Positions 16,468-24,609 of a stretch of 64,000 nt of DNA are shown in pieces (the first letter of the stretch is position 1; every line of letters starts with the position of its first letter). The translations under genes and the position numbers were made by a program. A model generated the notes under the pieces. The model was given only the letters and a program-made list of their open reading frames with translations. It did no database searches and had not been told where the DNA came from. The DNA is from Opitutaceae bacterium (GTDB lineage Bacteria; Verrucomicrobiota; Verrucomicrobiia; Opitutales; Opitutaceae), in contig JAQTYQ010000001.1 of NCBI GenBank assembly GCA_028688225.1, positions 179,664 through 243,663 on the forward strand. The letters run 5' to 3'.

Positions 16468-17424
16468 GTGCATCCTTTTACCAAACGCCATCGGGATTCG
16501 GTTGCCGCCCTCGGCGAGACGCGGCTGATCGAGGCCATCCGCCGCTGGCTGGGTGATGTCTGCCCGCCCCCGCCCTTCGGCATCGGCGACGATTGCGCCG
16601 TGCTCCCACCCGCCCCGCGCCGGCAGCTGGTCACAACCGATCCCGTGATCTACGGGCGGCATTTCAACGACACGGTGCCGCCGCGTGCCGTGGGCGATAA
16701 ATTGCTCAAGCGCAACCTCAGCGACCTCGCCGCCATGGGCGCCCGGCCGACCGCCGCGGTCATCGCCCTGGCCCTCGATCCGCGCGTCCGCACCCGGTGG
16801 CTCGAGCAGTTTTATCGCGGGCTGGCCGCGGCGGCGCGGCGCTTCGGCGTGGCCGTCGTAGGGGGCGACGTGGCGCAGGCCGACGGCTTCCTCGGCGCCT
16901 TTCTCACGCTTTTTGGCGAAGCAGCCGGACCGCGGGTCGTGCCGCGGACCGGCGCACACCGCGGCGACTGGATCTATGTCACCGGCACGCTGGGCGGCAG
17001 CCTGCTCGGGCGCCACTGGCGGTTCACGCCGCGGCTGGCCGCGGGCGCCTGGCTGGCGCACCGCCGCGAGGTGCGGGCCATGATGGACGTGAGCGACGGT
17101 CTGGCCAGGGACCTGCACGCCCTCACTCCGCCGGGCGCCGTGCCGGCGCTCACTGCCGCCGCCATCCCCGTCAGCCCCGATGCGCGCCGGCAGGCCCGCC
17201 ACACCGGCCACACGCCGTTGCACCATGCGCTGAGCGACGGCGAAGACTATGAACTCCTCTTTGCCGTCGCGGCCCGCGCCGATCGCACCGCCCTGGAGCG
17301 CGCCTGGCAGCGGGCGTTTCCGCGCCTCCGGCTCACCTGCATCGGCCGGTTTGCCGACGCCGGAAAAATTCCCCCCGGCTCATTGCGTCTCGGGGCGTTT
17401 CACGGCTATGAGCACCTGCAATAG
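16468..17424 (+). CDS. thiL: thiamine-monophosphate kinase
   Basis: 318 residues from a GTG start; no better start is seen downstream of the GxxExxY repeat. The ThiL signatures are GETRLIEAIRRWL, FGIGDDCAVL, the NLSDLAAMGARP metal/ATP loop (about 80-91), VVGGDVAQAD, and MMDVSDGLARDL. ThiL phosphorylates thiamine monophosphate to the cofactor thiamine diphosphate. The adjacent twin hairpin (17424-17467) begins at the stop codon and could end its transcript. Confidence 0.93.
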   Translation: MHPFTKRHRDSVAALGETRLIEAIRRWLGDVCPPPPFGIGDDCAVLPPAPRRQLVTTDPVIYGRHFNDTVPPRAVGDKLLKRNLSDLAAMGARPTAAVIALALDPRVRTRWLEQFYRGLAAAARRFGVAVVGGDVAQADGFLGAFLTLFGEAAGPRVVPRTGAHRGDWIYVTGTLGGSLLGRHWRFTPRLAAGAWLAHRREVRAMMDVSDGLARDLHALTPPGAVPALTAAAIPVSPDARRQARHTGHTPLHHALSDGEDYELLFAVAARADRTALERAWQRAFPRLRLTCIGRFADAGKIPPGSLRLGAFHGYEHLQ

Positions 17425-17467
17425 TTTCCGGCATCCGCCGGAAACTAAATGTTCGCCTGCGGCGAAC
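17424..17467 (+). terminator. twin hairpin at the thiL stop
   Basis: Two hairpins lie back to back: GTTTCCGGCATCCGCCGGAAAC at 17424-17445 (split here as GTTTCCGG / CCGGAAAC arms) and GTTCGCCTGCGGCGAAC at 17451-17467. No T-run follows, so rho-independent termination is uncertain; it may equally be a twin-hairpin repeat. The rest of the gap to 17691 shows nothing recognisable. Confidence 0.45.
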
Positions 17468-17691
17468 CCCCACGATTGCCTCTCCGCTCAGGCACTTGAG
17501 GTGTCAAAACCCGGTGGGACAGTTAAGCTTCAAGCAACGGATTTTTCGGTGACCCAAGATAACAATTCCTTTCACAAACCCGGCTGCGCCGCGGACAGTA
17601 AGCAAGGCGCGGCTGGCGGCCTTTATCAGCCTGCAGCCGTCCGCCGCGACCGGGATGCCGATCCAAGCCCGGGTGGCGCCTTGCTCGCGGC

Positions 17692-18132
17692 ATGAGCATC
17701 CTCGCCGAACTGCACGCCGGCGTGGTCACCGCCTCGGCCGATGAGACCCGGCGGCTCGGGGCGCGCCTCGCGGCCGCGCTGCCGCCCGATGCGGCCCTCG
17801 CACTGCACGGCGATCTCGGCGTCGGCAAGACGACGTTCGTGCAGGGGCTCGCCCAGGGGTTCGGCATCCCGGGCGCCGTGACCAGCCCGACCTTCAACAT
17901 CCTGCATCTTTACCGCGGCGTGCCCGGAGGACGCACGCTGGTGCACCTCGATGCCTACCGGCTGGACAACGCGCACCAGGTTTCCGAGCTGATGCTGGAT
18001 GATTTCCTGATTCCCCCCTACTGCCTCGCCGTCGAATGGCCGGAGAAGATCGCGGCGTGGCTGCCCGACGGCATGCTGCAGCTCACCCTCGGGATCGAGG
18101 CGCCGGGCCGGCATCGCTTGATGTTGGCGTGA
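17692..18132 (+). CDS. tsaE: tRNA threonylcarbamoyladenosine biosynthesis ATPase TsaE
   Basis: 146 residues. The P-loop GDLGVGKTT at 40-48, the TSPTFNILHLY switch and the VEWPEKI motif (about 120) are typical of TsaE. It powers the TsaBDE complex that attaches threonylcarbamoyl to A37 of ANN-decoding tRNAs. The Pro/Gly-rich 266-base gap before it shows no gene. It is followed by a twin-hairpin repeat and the convergent rlmI-like gene. Confidence 0.94.
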   Translation: MSILAELHAGVVTASADETRRLGARLAAALPPDAALALHGDLGVGKTTFVQGLAQGFGIPGAVTSPTFNILHLYRGVPGGRTLVHLDAYRLDNAHQVSELMLDDFLIPPYCLAVEWPEKIAAWLPDGMLQLTLGIEAPGRHRLMLA

Positions 18133-18166
18133 AGGCGCGGCCAAGCGGGATCCCCTCGGTCCGAAT

Positions 18167-18237
18167 GTAGCAGCCGACGTCAGGAGGCTGTGGAAAAGAG
18201 AGCCGCCCAACGCCAGCCTCGTCACCTCGGCTGCTAC
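18167..18237. repeat. twin-hairpin repeat, GTAGCAGCCGA family, copy 1
   Basis: It begins GTAGCAGCCGACGTCAGGAG and ends TCACCTCGGCTGCTAC. The two 24-base ends are inverted copies of each other, and each contains AGCC-N10-GGCT. A second copy lies at 56801-56875. It sits between the convergent tsaE and rlmI-like genes, where a bidirectional terminator would be useful. Confidence 0.85.
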
Positions 18238-18283
18238 GCGGTTCAGGGGATTGCGACGGTCGAGAGCCGCGGCCGTCGCGGGT

Positions 18284-19489
18284 TCACTCCACGCGCAGGA
18301 TCAAGCCGCGCAGATACTCGCTCTCCGGCATGGTGACGAGCACGGGATGATCGGACGGCTGGTGACTGAACTCGAGAATATGGACCCGCCGTTTCGCATC
18401 CGTCGCAGCCTCGGCCAGCATGGCGCGGAAGTCGGCATCCTGCACATGGTGCGAACAGCTGTAGGTGGCGAGCACGCCGCCGGGCGCGAGCCGCTGCAGG
18501 GCCCGCAGGTTGATCTCCTTGTACCCGCGCATGGCGCCAACCAGCGCGCCCTTCGATTTGGCGAACGGCGGCGGATCGAGAATGACGAGATCCCAGGTTT
18601 CGTCGCGCTGCGCGGTGAAGTAATCGAACACGTTCGCCGCCAGAAACTCGGCGCGCAGGTGGTTGTGCTCCGCGTTGCGGCGGGCCTGCTCGACGGCCTC
18701 GGCGGCGCTGTCGAGACCGCGCACCACGGCGGCGCCGGCCCGGGCGCAGTGCAGCGCGAACGACCCCTGGTTGCAGAACGCGTCCAGCACCCGGCGGCCC
18801 ACGGCGTATTTTGCCACCGCGACGTGCTGCGGGCGCTGGTCGAGATAAAAACCGGTCTTCTGTCCGCCCTGCAGATCGAGCCAGTAGTCCAGCCCGTCGA
18901 TGCGCACCCAGCGCGGCGCCCATGCCCGGCCGGAGCGGGTTTTCACCTCCAGTGGCAGCCCCTCCAGCCGCCGGACGGGCGCGTCGTTGCGGAGGATGAT
19001 CTCGGCGGGCTTTATCAGTGCGTCCAGCAGCGCGAGCAGCGTCTCGAGGCGTTGTTCCATCGCCAGCGTCTGCGTCTGGACCACCAATGTGTCGCCGAAC
19101 TGGTCCACCACCACGCCGGGCAGGTCGTCGGACTCGGACCAGACCAGCCGACGGAACTGTGGGGCGGGATCCGGCCGGTTCGACACGCTCACGGCAGGTG
19201 ACCCCGCCCTACAATCGTAATCGCGGCGCGCGACCGCCCGTTCCAGCGCCCCGCGCAGGTAAGCCTCATCCAGCTCGACGCGCTCCCGGCTCAGCCGTCG
19301 CCAGACGATCTGCGACTGGCGGTTGCAGATGCCCGAGCCGAGGAACCGTCCTTTCGCGTCGCGGCACTCGACCACGCCGCCATCGTGCTCCGGCGGCAGC
19401 AGCTCCACCACCTCGTTGGCAAACACCCAGGGATGGCCCCGGAGGACGCGCGCGGTGGCGCCGGACTTGAGCTTCAGCGATGCGGCCAT
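18284..19489 (-). CDS. rlmI: RlmI-like class I SAM-dependent rRNA methyltransferase
   Basis: 401 residues. An N-terminal PUA domain (GHPWVFANEV, about 18-27) is followed by an RFM-type methyltransferase with SAM motif LDAFCNQGSFAL and catalytic-site motif DLVILDPPPFAKSK. YSCSHH near the C-terminus matches RlmI/YccW. RlmI methylates cytosine 1962 of 23S rRNA. The exact target here is inferred, so the symbol is tentative. Residues about 93-111 (RAGSPAVSVSNRP) are not family-like. They coincide with a 56-base inverted-repeat element read in frame. Confidence 0.85.
   Translation of the reverse strand: MAASLKLKSGATARVLRGHPWVFANEVVELLPPEHDGGVVECRDAKGRFLGSGICNRQSQIVWRRLSRERVELDEAYLRGALERAVARRDYDCRAGSPAVSVSNRPDPAPQFRRLVWSESDDLPGVVVDQFGDTLVVQTQTLAMEQRLETLLALLDALIKPAEIILRNDAPVRRLEGLPLEVKTRSGRAWAPRWVRIDGLDYWLDLQGGQKTGFYLDQRPQHVAVAKYAVGRRVLDAFCNQGSFALHCARAGAAVVRGLDSAAEAVEQARRNAEHNHLRAEFLAANVFDYFTAQRDETWDLVILDPPPFAKSKGALVGAMRGYKEINLRALQRLAPGGVLATYSCSHHVQDADFRAMLAEAATDAKRRVHILEFSHQPSDHPVLVTMPESEYLRGLILRVE
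19158..19213. repeat. inverted-repeat element in frame inside the rlmI-like gene
   Basis: The outer arms TGTGGGGCGGG (19158-19168) and CCCGCCCTACA (19203-19213) are inverted copies with 10 of 11 matches. Similar GGTAGGGCGGG / GGTGGGGCGC edges occur in intergenic elements at 6352 and 47547. The element keeps the reading frame open on the minus strand. Confidence 0.7.
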
Positions 19490-19578
19490 GGAACGGCATC
19501 ATCGGCGGCTTCCGCGGCCAAAGGCAAATAAAAGGCTTCACCTCCGGGCCGTTGCCCTGTTGCGTCGACCTTTTTGCC

Positions 19579-21279
19579 ATGTCCGCCGCCACCGAAATCG
19601 CCCGCCGCCGCACCTTCGCGATCATCTCGCATCCCGACGCGGGCAAAACCACGCTCACGGAGAAATTCCTGCTCTACGGCAACGCCGTGCACCTCGCCGG
19701 CGCGGTCAAGGACCGCAAGAACCAGCGCGCCACCCGTTCCGACTGGATGGAGCTCGAGCGCCAGCGCGGCATCTCGGTTTCCTCGACCGTCCTCCAGTTC
19801 GAGTACGGCGGCTGCGCGGTCAACCTGCTCGACACGCCCGGCCACAAGGACTTCTCCGAGGACACCTACCGGGTGCTCACCGCCGTCGATGCCGCCGTGA
19901 TGGTGATCGACGCCGCCAAGGGCATCGAGACCCAGACGCGCAAGCTGTTCGAGGTCTGCCGCCTCCGCGGCGTGCCCATCTTCACCTTCATGAACAAGTG
20001 TGACCGCCCCACGCGCGATCCGCTCGTCCTCCTCGACGAACTGGAGAATGTGCTCGGCCTGCAGGCCTGCGCGGTCACCTGGCTGCTGGGCAACGGGCCC
20101 TCCTTCCGCGGGGTTTACGACCGGCTGCACCGTCACGTGCATTTGTTCGAGCGCGTGCCCGGCGGCGCCTACCGGGCGCCGGAGCAGGTCGCCGCCTTCA
20201 GCGATCCCGTGGTGCGCGCCCGCCTCGATGAGCCGACTTATCATGAGGTCGCCGAGCAGCTCGCCATGCTCGAGGGCGCCGGCCATCCCTTCGACCTCGC
20301 GGCGGTGCACGCCGGCCGCCAGACGCCCGTCTACTTCGGCAGCGCGGTCAACAACTTCGGTGTGGAACTCCTCCTCAACGGCTTCCTGCGCGACGCCGTA
20401 CCGCCGCAACCGCGGAGGAATGCGGCGAAACCTGGAGACGCGACGCCCTCGTCGTGTCGCGCCGGCGGCGGGCCTTCTTCGCCAAGCCTTCGTAGCCCGG
20501 AGGGCGTCGCCGCTCCATCTGCGACCGTCGACGGCGCGCTGGTGGCGCCCAGCCACGGCCGCTTCTCCGGCTTCATCTTCAAGATCCAGGCCAACATGGA
20601 TCCGAAGCACCGCGACCGCATCGCCTTCGTGCGCGTGTGCTCCGGGCGTTTTGTGCGCGACATGACGGTGCTACACCAGCAATCCGGCCGGCGCGTGCGG
20701 CTCTCCTCCTCGCACAAGCTCTTCGGGCAGGAACGCGAGACGGTCGACGAGGCCTGGCCGGGCGACATCATCGGCCTCGTGGGTTACGATCTGTTCGGCA
20801 TCGGCGACACGCTCACCGAGGACAGCGGCATCCGCTATGACGAGATCCCGCGCTTTCCGCCCGAGGTGTTCGCGTTCATCAGCAACCCGAACCCTGCCGA
20901 CGCCAAGAAATACCGCGCCGGCCTCGAACAGCTGCTGCAGGAGCACATCGTGCAGTCCTTCGCGCTCCGCCACGGTCCCTCCGGCGTGACCCTGCTGGCG
21001 GCGGTCGGCCCGCTGCAATTCGAGGTGGTGCAGTGGCGCCTGCAGGCCGAGTACGGCGCGGAGGCCCGGATCGAGACCGCGCCGTGGCAGCATCTCCGGT
21101 GGCTGGAGCCGCATCCGGCGCTGGAGAATCCAGCCGGCCTCGTGACCGCCAGCGGCGTCGCCTGGGGCGCCGATGCCGACGGCCGCCCTGTCATTCTTTT
21201 CCCCAACGACTGGACGATGAGCTACTTTGTCGAGAAGAACCCCGGCCTCGTGTTGCACAGCCTGCCGCCAAGGCAGTAG
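19579..21279 (+). CDS. prfC: peptide chain release factor 3
   Basis: 566 residues from ATG 19579. It is a translational GTPase with P-loop SHPDAGKTT, the RF3-specific ERQRGISVSSTVLQFEY, DTPGHKDFSEDTYR, and MNKCDRPTRDP. The C-terminal signatures NPNPADAKKYRAGLEQLLQE and FFPNDWTMSYFVEKN-like ending also match RF3. RF3 recycles RF1/RF2 after termination. It is about 35 residues longer than E. coli RF3 (529 residues). The excess falls at residues about 276-318, where a hairpin repeat element is read in frame just before VDGALVAPSHGRFSGF. The in-frame ATG at 19480 is rejected because it overlaps the divergent rlmI start. Confidence 0.95.
   Translation: MSAATEIARRRTFAIISHPDAGKTTLTEKFLLYGNAVHLAGAVKDRKNQRATRSDWMELERQRGISVSSTVLQFEYGGCAVNLLDTPGHKDFSEDTYRVLTAVDAAVMVIDAAKGIETQTRKLFEVCRLRGVPIFTFMNKCDRPTRDPLVLLDELENVLGLQACAVTWLLGNGPSFRGVYDRLHRHVHLFERVPGGAYRAPEQVAAFSDPVVRARLDEPTYHEVAEQLAMLEGAGHPFDLAAVHAGRQTPVYFGSAVNNFGVELLLNGFLRDAVPPQPRRNAAKPGDATPSSCRAGGGPSSPSLRSPEGVAAPSATVDGALVAPSHGRFSGFIFKIQANMDPKHRDRIAFVRVCSGRFVRDMTVLHQQSGRRVRLSSSHKLFGQERETVDEAWPGDIIGLVGYDLFGIGDTLTEDSGIRYDEIPRFPPEVFAFISNPNPADAKKYRAGLEQLLQEHIVQSFALRHGPSGVTLLAAVGPLQFEVVQWRLQAEYGAEARIETAPWQHLRWLEPHPALENPAGLVTASGVAWGADADGRPVILFPNDWTMSYFVEKNPGLVLHSLPPRQ
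20433..20517. repeat. twin-hairpin repeat in frame inside prfC (GGAGACGCGACGCC family)
   Basis: It begins TGGAGACGCGACGCCCTCGT and ends GAGGGCGTCGCCGCTCCA. The same boundaries define the intergenic copy at 35463-35526. It covers RF3 residues about 285-314, between GTPase domain and domain II. Confidence 0.85.
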
Positions 21280-21280
21280 C

Positions 21281-22651
21281 TCACGCCGTCAGCGGCATCG
21301 TCACGCTGAAAACCGTCCCCTCCGGGCCGGTTGACAGCAGCGCGAGATTCGCGCCGACCTGACGAGCCAACAGATGGCTGATGGCGAGCCCGAGCCCAGA
21401 ACCGCCCGGCCGGCTGCTGCGGCCCGGCTTGAAGAGATGCTGGCGCACGGAATCGGAGATGCCGGGTCCCTCGTCACGAACCTTCAGCACCACCATGCCG
21501 TCGCGCTCGTCGAGAGAGACCTCCACCCGGCGGCCGAACGCGGTGGCGGCGATCGCGTTTTGCACGAGATTGCCGGCGATCAGGCAGAGCAGGCTTCCAC
21601 GGTGGCTGTCGATTCGGGCGGGGAACCCCGGGCCGACCTCGAACAGAACACCTTTCTCTGCGGCGGCAGATTGGTAGCGGTTGCGGATGGTCGCGGCCAG
21701 CTCCTGGCCGGTGAGTTCATAGCTGGTGTGCGTACCGGCGTCGCCGAGCAGGGCCACGGTCTCCTGGATGAGCGTCTGCATGCGCTTCGTGTAGCCGGCC
21801 ACCGTTTCCCAGTCCGAACCCGGCTGCCCCGCCTCCCGGCCCGTCACGACCGCCTGCAGGCCGGCCATGGGAACCTGCAGTCCGTGGATGAGGTGCGAGG
21901 TGATCTGGCCCAACGCGGAAGCCTTGGCCGAAAGCGTGAGTTCAAAATTGGCCCGCGTCAGCCGCTCGTTCCGTTCGGCGATGGCACGCTGGGCGCGCTG
22001 CACGCCGAAGTAGGCGGCCGTCATGACCAGGGCGACCAGCAGCGTGCCAACGGTCAGCGTGACCGCGGTCTGGCGGTAGATGCGGCGGTCGATGAGGGCG
22101 AGTTCGCGGGAAAGCGGGCGGGCATCGATGTAGTAGCGCACAAAGCCCTGGATGGCGGGGGAACGGTGGCTGCGTATCGCCAGCAGCACCTCCAGCACCG
22201 GGGCCTGCCGTTGATCGGGAGCCACGCCGACGAAGTATTGGTCGAGCGGGAAAGCCGGATGATAACGGGTGATCGATTCGGTCCCCTGGAGGCGCAGATA
22301 GTCGTCGATTTCCAGCTCCACGAAGGGCTGCGTGGCCGGCACGGTTTCGATCGTGCTGCCAGCCGGGTCGAAGACGGCAATGGCCAGCATCCCCTCCTGC
22401 CGGGCGCTCTTCAGGAGGGCCGTCAGGGGGGCGTAGGGATTCGGCGCCTTGTCACCCCGGCCCGCCTCGCTGTCCTCGACCTGCAACCGCGCCACGGGAT
22501 AAAGCACGGCCGCATCCCGCTCGATGATCTTCAGGTGAATCTCGCTTTGCAGATCAGCGCGGAAACGGATCACCATCGCGGCAAAAATGGCCACGAGGAT
22601 GGAGCCGATCAGCAGCGTGGCGGTGGCGAGAGGCGGGGGAAAACGGCACAT
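21281..22651 (-). CDS. membrane sensor histidine kinase
   Basis: 456 residues. Membrane segments at about 8-30 and 195-217 flank a ~165-residue extracytoplasmic sensor region of unknown fold. The cytoplasmic part has an H-box around H256 (HGLQVPMAGLQ), N-box NLVQNAIAA, G1 DEGPGIS and G2 GGSGLGLAI. The residue after the phospho-histidine is Gly, not the usual acidic residue of H-E/D boxes. It lies 27 bases downstream of the triple-repeat exported protein and should be co-transcribed from the -24/-12 promoter at 24366. Its likely partner is the sigma-54 response regulator at 24610-26010. Confidence 0.87.
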   Translation of the reverse strand: MCRFPPPLATATLLIGSILVAIFAAMVIRFRADLQSEIHLKIIERDAAVLYPVARLQVEDSEAGRGDKAPNPYAPLTALLKSARQEGMLAIAVFDPAGSTIETVPATQPFVELEIDDYLRLQGTESITRYHPAFPLDQYFVGVAPDQRQAPVLEVLLAIRSHRSPAIQGFVRYYIDARPLSRELALIDRRIYRQTAVTLTVGTLLVALVMTAAYFGVQRAQRAIAERNERLTRANFELTLSAKASALGQITSHLIHGLQVPMAGLQAVVTGREAGQPGSDWETVAGYTKRMQTLIQETVALLGDAGTHTSYELTGQELAATIRNRYQSAAAEKGVLFEVGPGFPARIDSHRGSLLCLIAGNLVQNAIAATAFGRRVEVSLDERDGMVVLKVRDEGPGISDSVRQHLFKPGRSSRPGGSGLGLAISHLLARQVGANLALLSTGPEGTVFSVTMPLTA

Positions 22652-22678
22652 GGCGATAGGCTGCGGCCCGAGGAGGGA

Positions 22679-24316
22679 TCAGCGCGGAACCTCCCCGCCC
22701 GGCAGCGGCAGCGCGAGTTCCTCGATCGCGGCATCATACAGCAGGCGGCGCTGTTCGGCCGACAGCCCGGGCATCAGCACGGCCGCCTGGTAATCACGGT
22801 ATCGGTCCCAAATTTCCTGTTGCTGGCGCGCGTTTTCAAATTCCTCCAGCAGGCCGTCGATCGACTTTTGATCCCGCGCCGCGCCGAGGGTGCGCATGTA
22901 TTGGGCGAGCGCCTCCCGCAGGCCGCCCTTCTCCTTGTTCAGTTCCGCAAACCGGACGGTGTTCTCGCGGTTGAAGGCCGCCACCTGTTCCCGCACCTGG
23001 TCCCGCCTCCCCGACAGCCGGCCGGCCGGATCGGGCGACGCCAGCACGGCGTGAAGCGCCTTGAGCAGTTCGAGCTTGTGCCCGCGGTAGGTCGAGATGC
23101 GCGCCTCCAGCTCGGGGGGCAGCATCGGCGGGGCCGGGGGGCCCGGCATGTCCGCCACGTCGGCCAGTCCCCGGCGGATGTCCTCCGCCAATTCTTCCAA
23201 GGCCGCGATGCGCGGGGCCTGTTTTTCCGCCAGGCGGGCCAGCACCTGGGTGCGCTCGCGGTCGCTTTTCTCGTCATAACTGTACAACGTCGCCCGCAGT
23301 TCCGCTTTGAGCTCTTTTTTCGCCGCCAGGAACGCCGCCAATTTTGTCGCGAGGCCCGCAGGCAGATTGGCGGACAGGCGGATGCGGGCGGTCTCGGGAA
23401 GGAAGAAAACCAGGGACGCATCCGGGGCGGGTTGTGCGCCCATCTCAGACTGGCGAACCTCCGCCTGCAGCTCCATCGCGATCTCGCGCACCAGACGCCG
23501 CTGGGCCGAGGAAAGTCCGTCTTGATAGTAGACGGCGGCCCGCATGACCTCGAATTCCATTTGGAGCGTGTCCGCGCGCGAGGGCCCGGCGCTCTTCGAC
23601 TCGAGCCGCCAGTTGCGGTATTCATTCCAATCGCCGCGCCCGGCGAACAAACCGTATAAACCGCCGCGCTGAAGATCAGACCGCAGGTGTCCCGCCGTGG
23701 TTTCGAGTGCGGCGATACGAGGAGTCTGCATCCGGGCCAGCTCCGCGAGCTCGTGCTGCCGGGCGCCGGGGTCGGCACCTTTGAGCCGGACGATCGTTGA
23801 TCGCAGCTCGTTCTGCAGCTCGATCTTGGCCGCCCGATAGGCGTCGAGTTCGAGTTGGAGCCGCTGGGGAAGATCCTCGGCGGCCAGCCGGATGCTCAGG
23901 ACAGGGTAAAACGGCTCATTCACGAATGCGGCCATTCCCGGCGGAGCCGGCGTTCCGGCCGCAGATGGGCGGAAGAGGCGAAGTTCCGCACCCAGCGGCG
24001 GTGGGTCCGGCGGAAAGAAGAAGAGTTCGCGCTCGGGTGGTGGCCGGCCGGTCAGCCAATAGTGGGAGGCAGCCTGGTTGTTGAAACGGGCCAGGTCGAA
24101 CCGATCAAACAGCACCTCGTTCGCATCAACCGGACTTTCCTTCCCTGTTCCGTCGTTCGCGGGCGCCGATTGATTCAAAGCCGCTGGCGGAGTGCGCGCA
24201 GGGGCCGGCGCGTCGGCGGCACAGAGACGGACTACGAGAACTGCGGCCAGGACCAATCCGGTCGGCAACCGGCAAGGACGCAAGGGGGCATTGGATCTGG
24301 GAAGGCTTGGTTTCAT
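22679..24316 (-). CDS. exported triple-repeat coiled-coil protein, unknown function
   Basis: 545 residues, no recognised family. The N-terminal signal peptide ends around AADAPAPA (about residue 38). Three helical repeats of ~70 residues follow. Each starts with LP-x2-L-x3-L-x2-Y/F-x3-K-x-EL and ends with PRIAALE-x5-LR-like sequence: about 150-215, 320-385 and a diverged third about 400-470. The first two share LAELARMQTPRIAALE / LARLAEKQAPRIAALE. A FYPVLSIRLAAEDLP / FFLPETARIRLSANLP beta-like phrase precedes repeats 1 and 2. The C-terminus is Gln/Glu-rich helix. First gene of the sigma-54-type operon with the kinase; it may be a periplasmic sensor or scaffold. The role is inferred only from position. 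Confidence 0.75.
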   Translation of the reverse strand: MKPSLPRSNAPLRPCRLPTGLVLAAVLVVRLCAADAPAPARTPPAALNQSAPANDGTGKESPVDANEVLFDRFDLARFNNQAASHYWLTGRPPPERELFFFPPDPPPLGAELRLFRPSAAGTPAPPGMAAFVNEPFYPVLSIRLAAEDLPQRLQLELDAYRAAKIELQNELRSTIVRLKGADPGARQHELAELARMQTPRIAALETTAGHLRSDLQRGGLYGLFAGRGDWNEYRNWRLESKSAGPSRADTLQMEFEVMRAAVYYQDGLSSAQRRLVREIAMELQAEVRQSEMGAQPAPDASLVFFLPETARIRLSANLPAGLATKLAAFLAAKKELKAELRATLYSYDEKSDRERTQVLARLAEKQAPRIAALEELAEDIRRGLADVADMPGPPAPPMLPPELEARISTYRGHKLELLKALHAVLASPDPAGRLSGRRDQVREQVAAFNRENTVRFAELNKEKGGLREALAQYMRTLGAARDQKSIDGLLEEFENARQQQEIWDRYRDYQAAVLMPGLSAEQRRLLYDAAIEELALPLPGGEVPR

Positions 24317-24365
24317 GGGGAACGTGGACGGGCCGAGGCTGAGGGACCCTCGAGGCCCGTCCCCC

Positions 24366-24382
24366 GCGCACCCGGCATGCCA
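24366..24382 (-). promoter_or_regulatory. candidate sigma-54 (-24/-12) promoter for the repeat-protein / kinase operon
   Basis: Minus strand: TGGCATGCCGGGTGCGC. It has GG-N10-GC spacing exactly as in the consensus TGGCAY-N5-TTGCW, with one substitution in TTGC (GTGC). The predicted transcription start is near 24356, about 40 bases before the ATG at 24316. Confidence 0.72.
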
Positions 24383-24467
24383 GTTCGCGCGGTCACCCTA
24401 CAAGGTTCATTCTGGAAGCAGCTTAAGATAACCTAGCCAACGCCGCGGATCGTTCGTGGGCAAGCGA

Positions 24468-24528
24468 ATGGTTGGAGGCAACCTGCGCCCCCGCCGCGGA
24501 TAAAGCCAAGATGGTCGCAGGCAACCAT
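24468..24528. promoter_or_regulatory. paired enhancer dyads upstream of the leftward -24/-12 promoter
   Basis: Two dyads occur: ATGGTTGGAGGCAACCTG at 24468-24485 (GGTTG-N4-CAACC) and ATGGTCGCAGGCAACCAT at 24511-24528. Their centres are 43 bases apart (four helical turns) and about 102 and 145 bases upstream of the promoter. The same motif pair lies before the rightward operon. They are likely binding sites for the adjacent regulator. Confidence 0.68.
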
Positions 24529-24609
24529 TGCTTCCCGTGTCCGTCAGCCTCGACCAGGCCGCGGTCCGCCAGTGGATTGACGAAGAAAGGGCGAATCGCG
24601 CCGATTCGC

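Noticed and set aside
21374..23659. 761-residue plus-strand open frame opposite the histidine kinase and repeat protein
   Set aside because: It spans two good minus-strand genes, has no family motif and has His/Gln/Arg-rich antisense composition.
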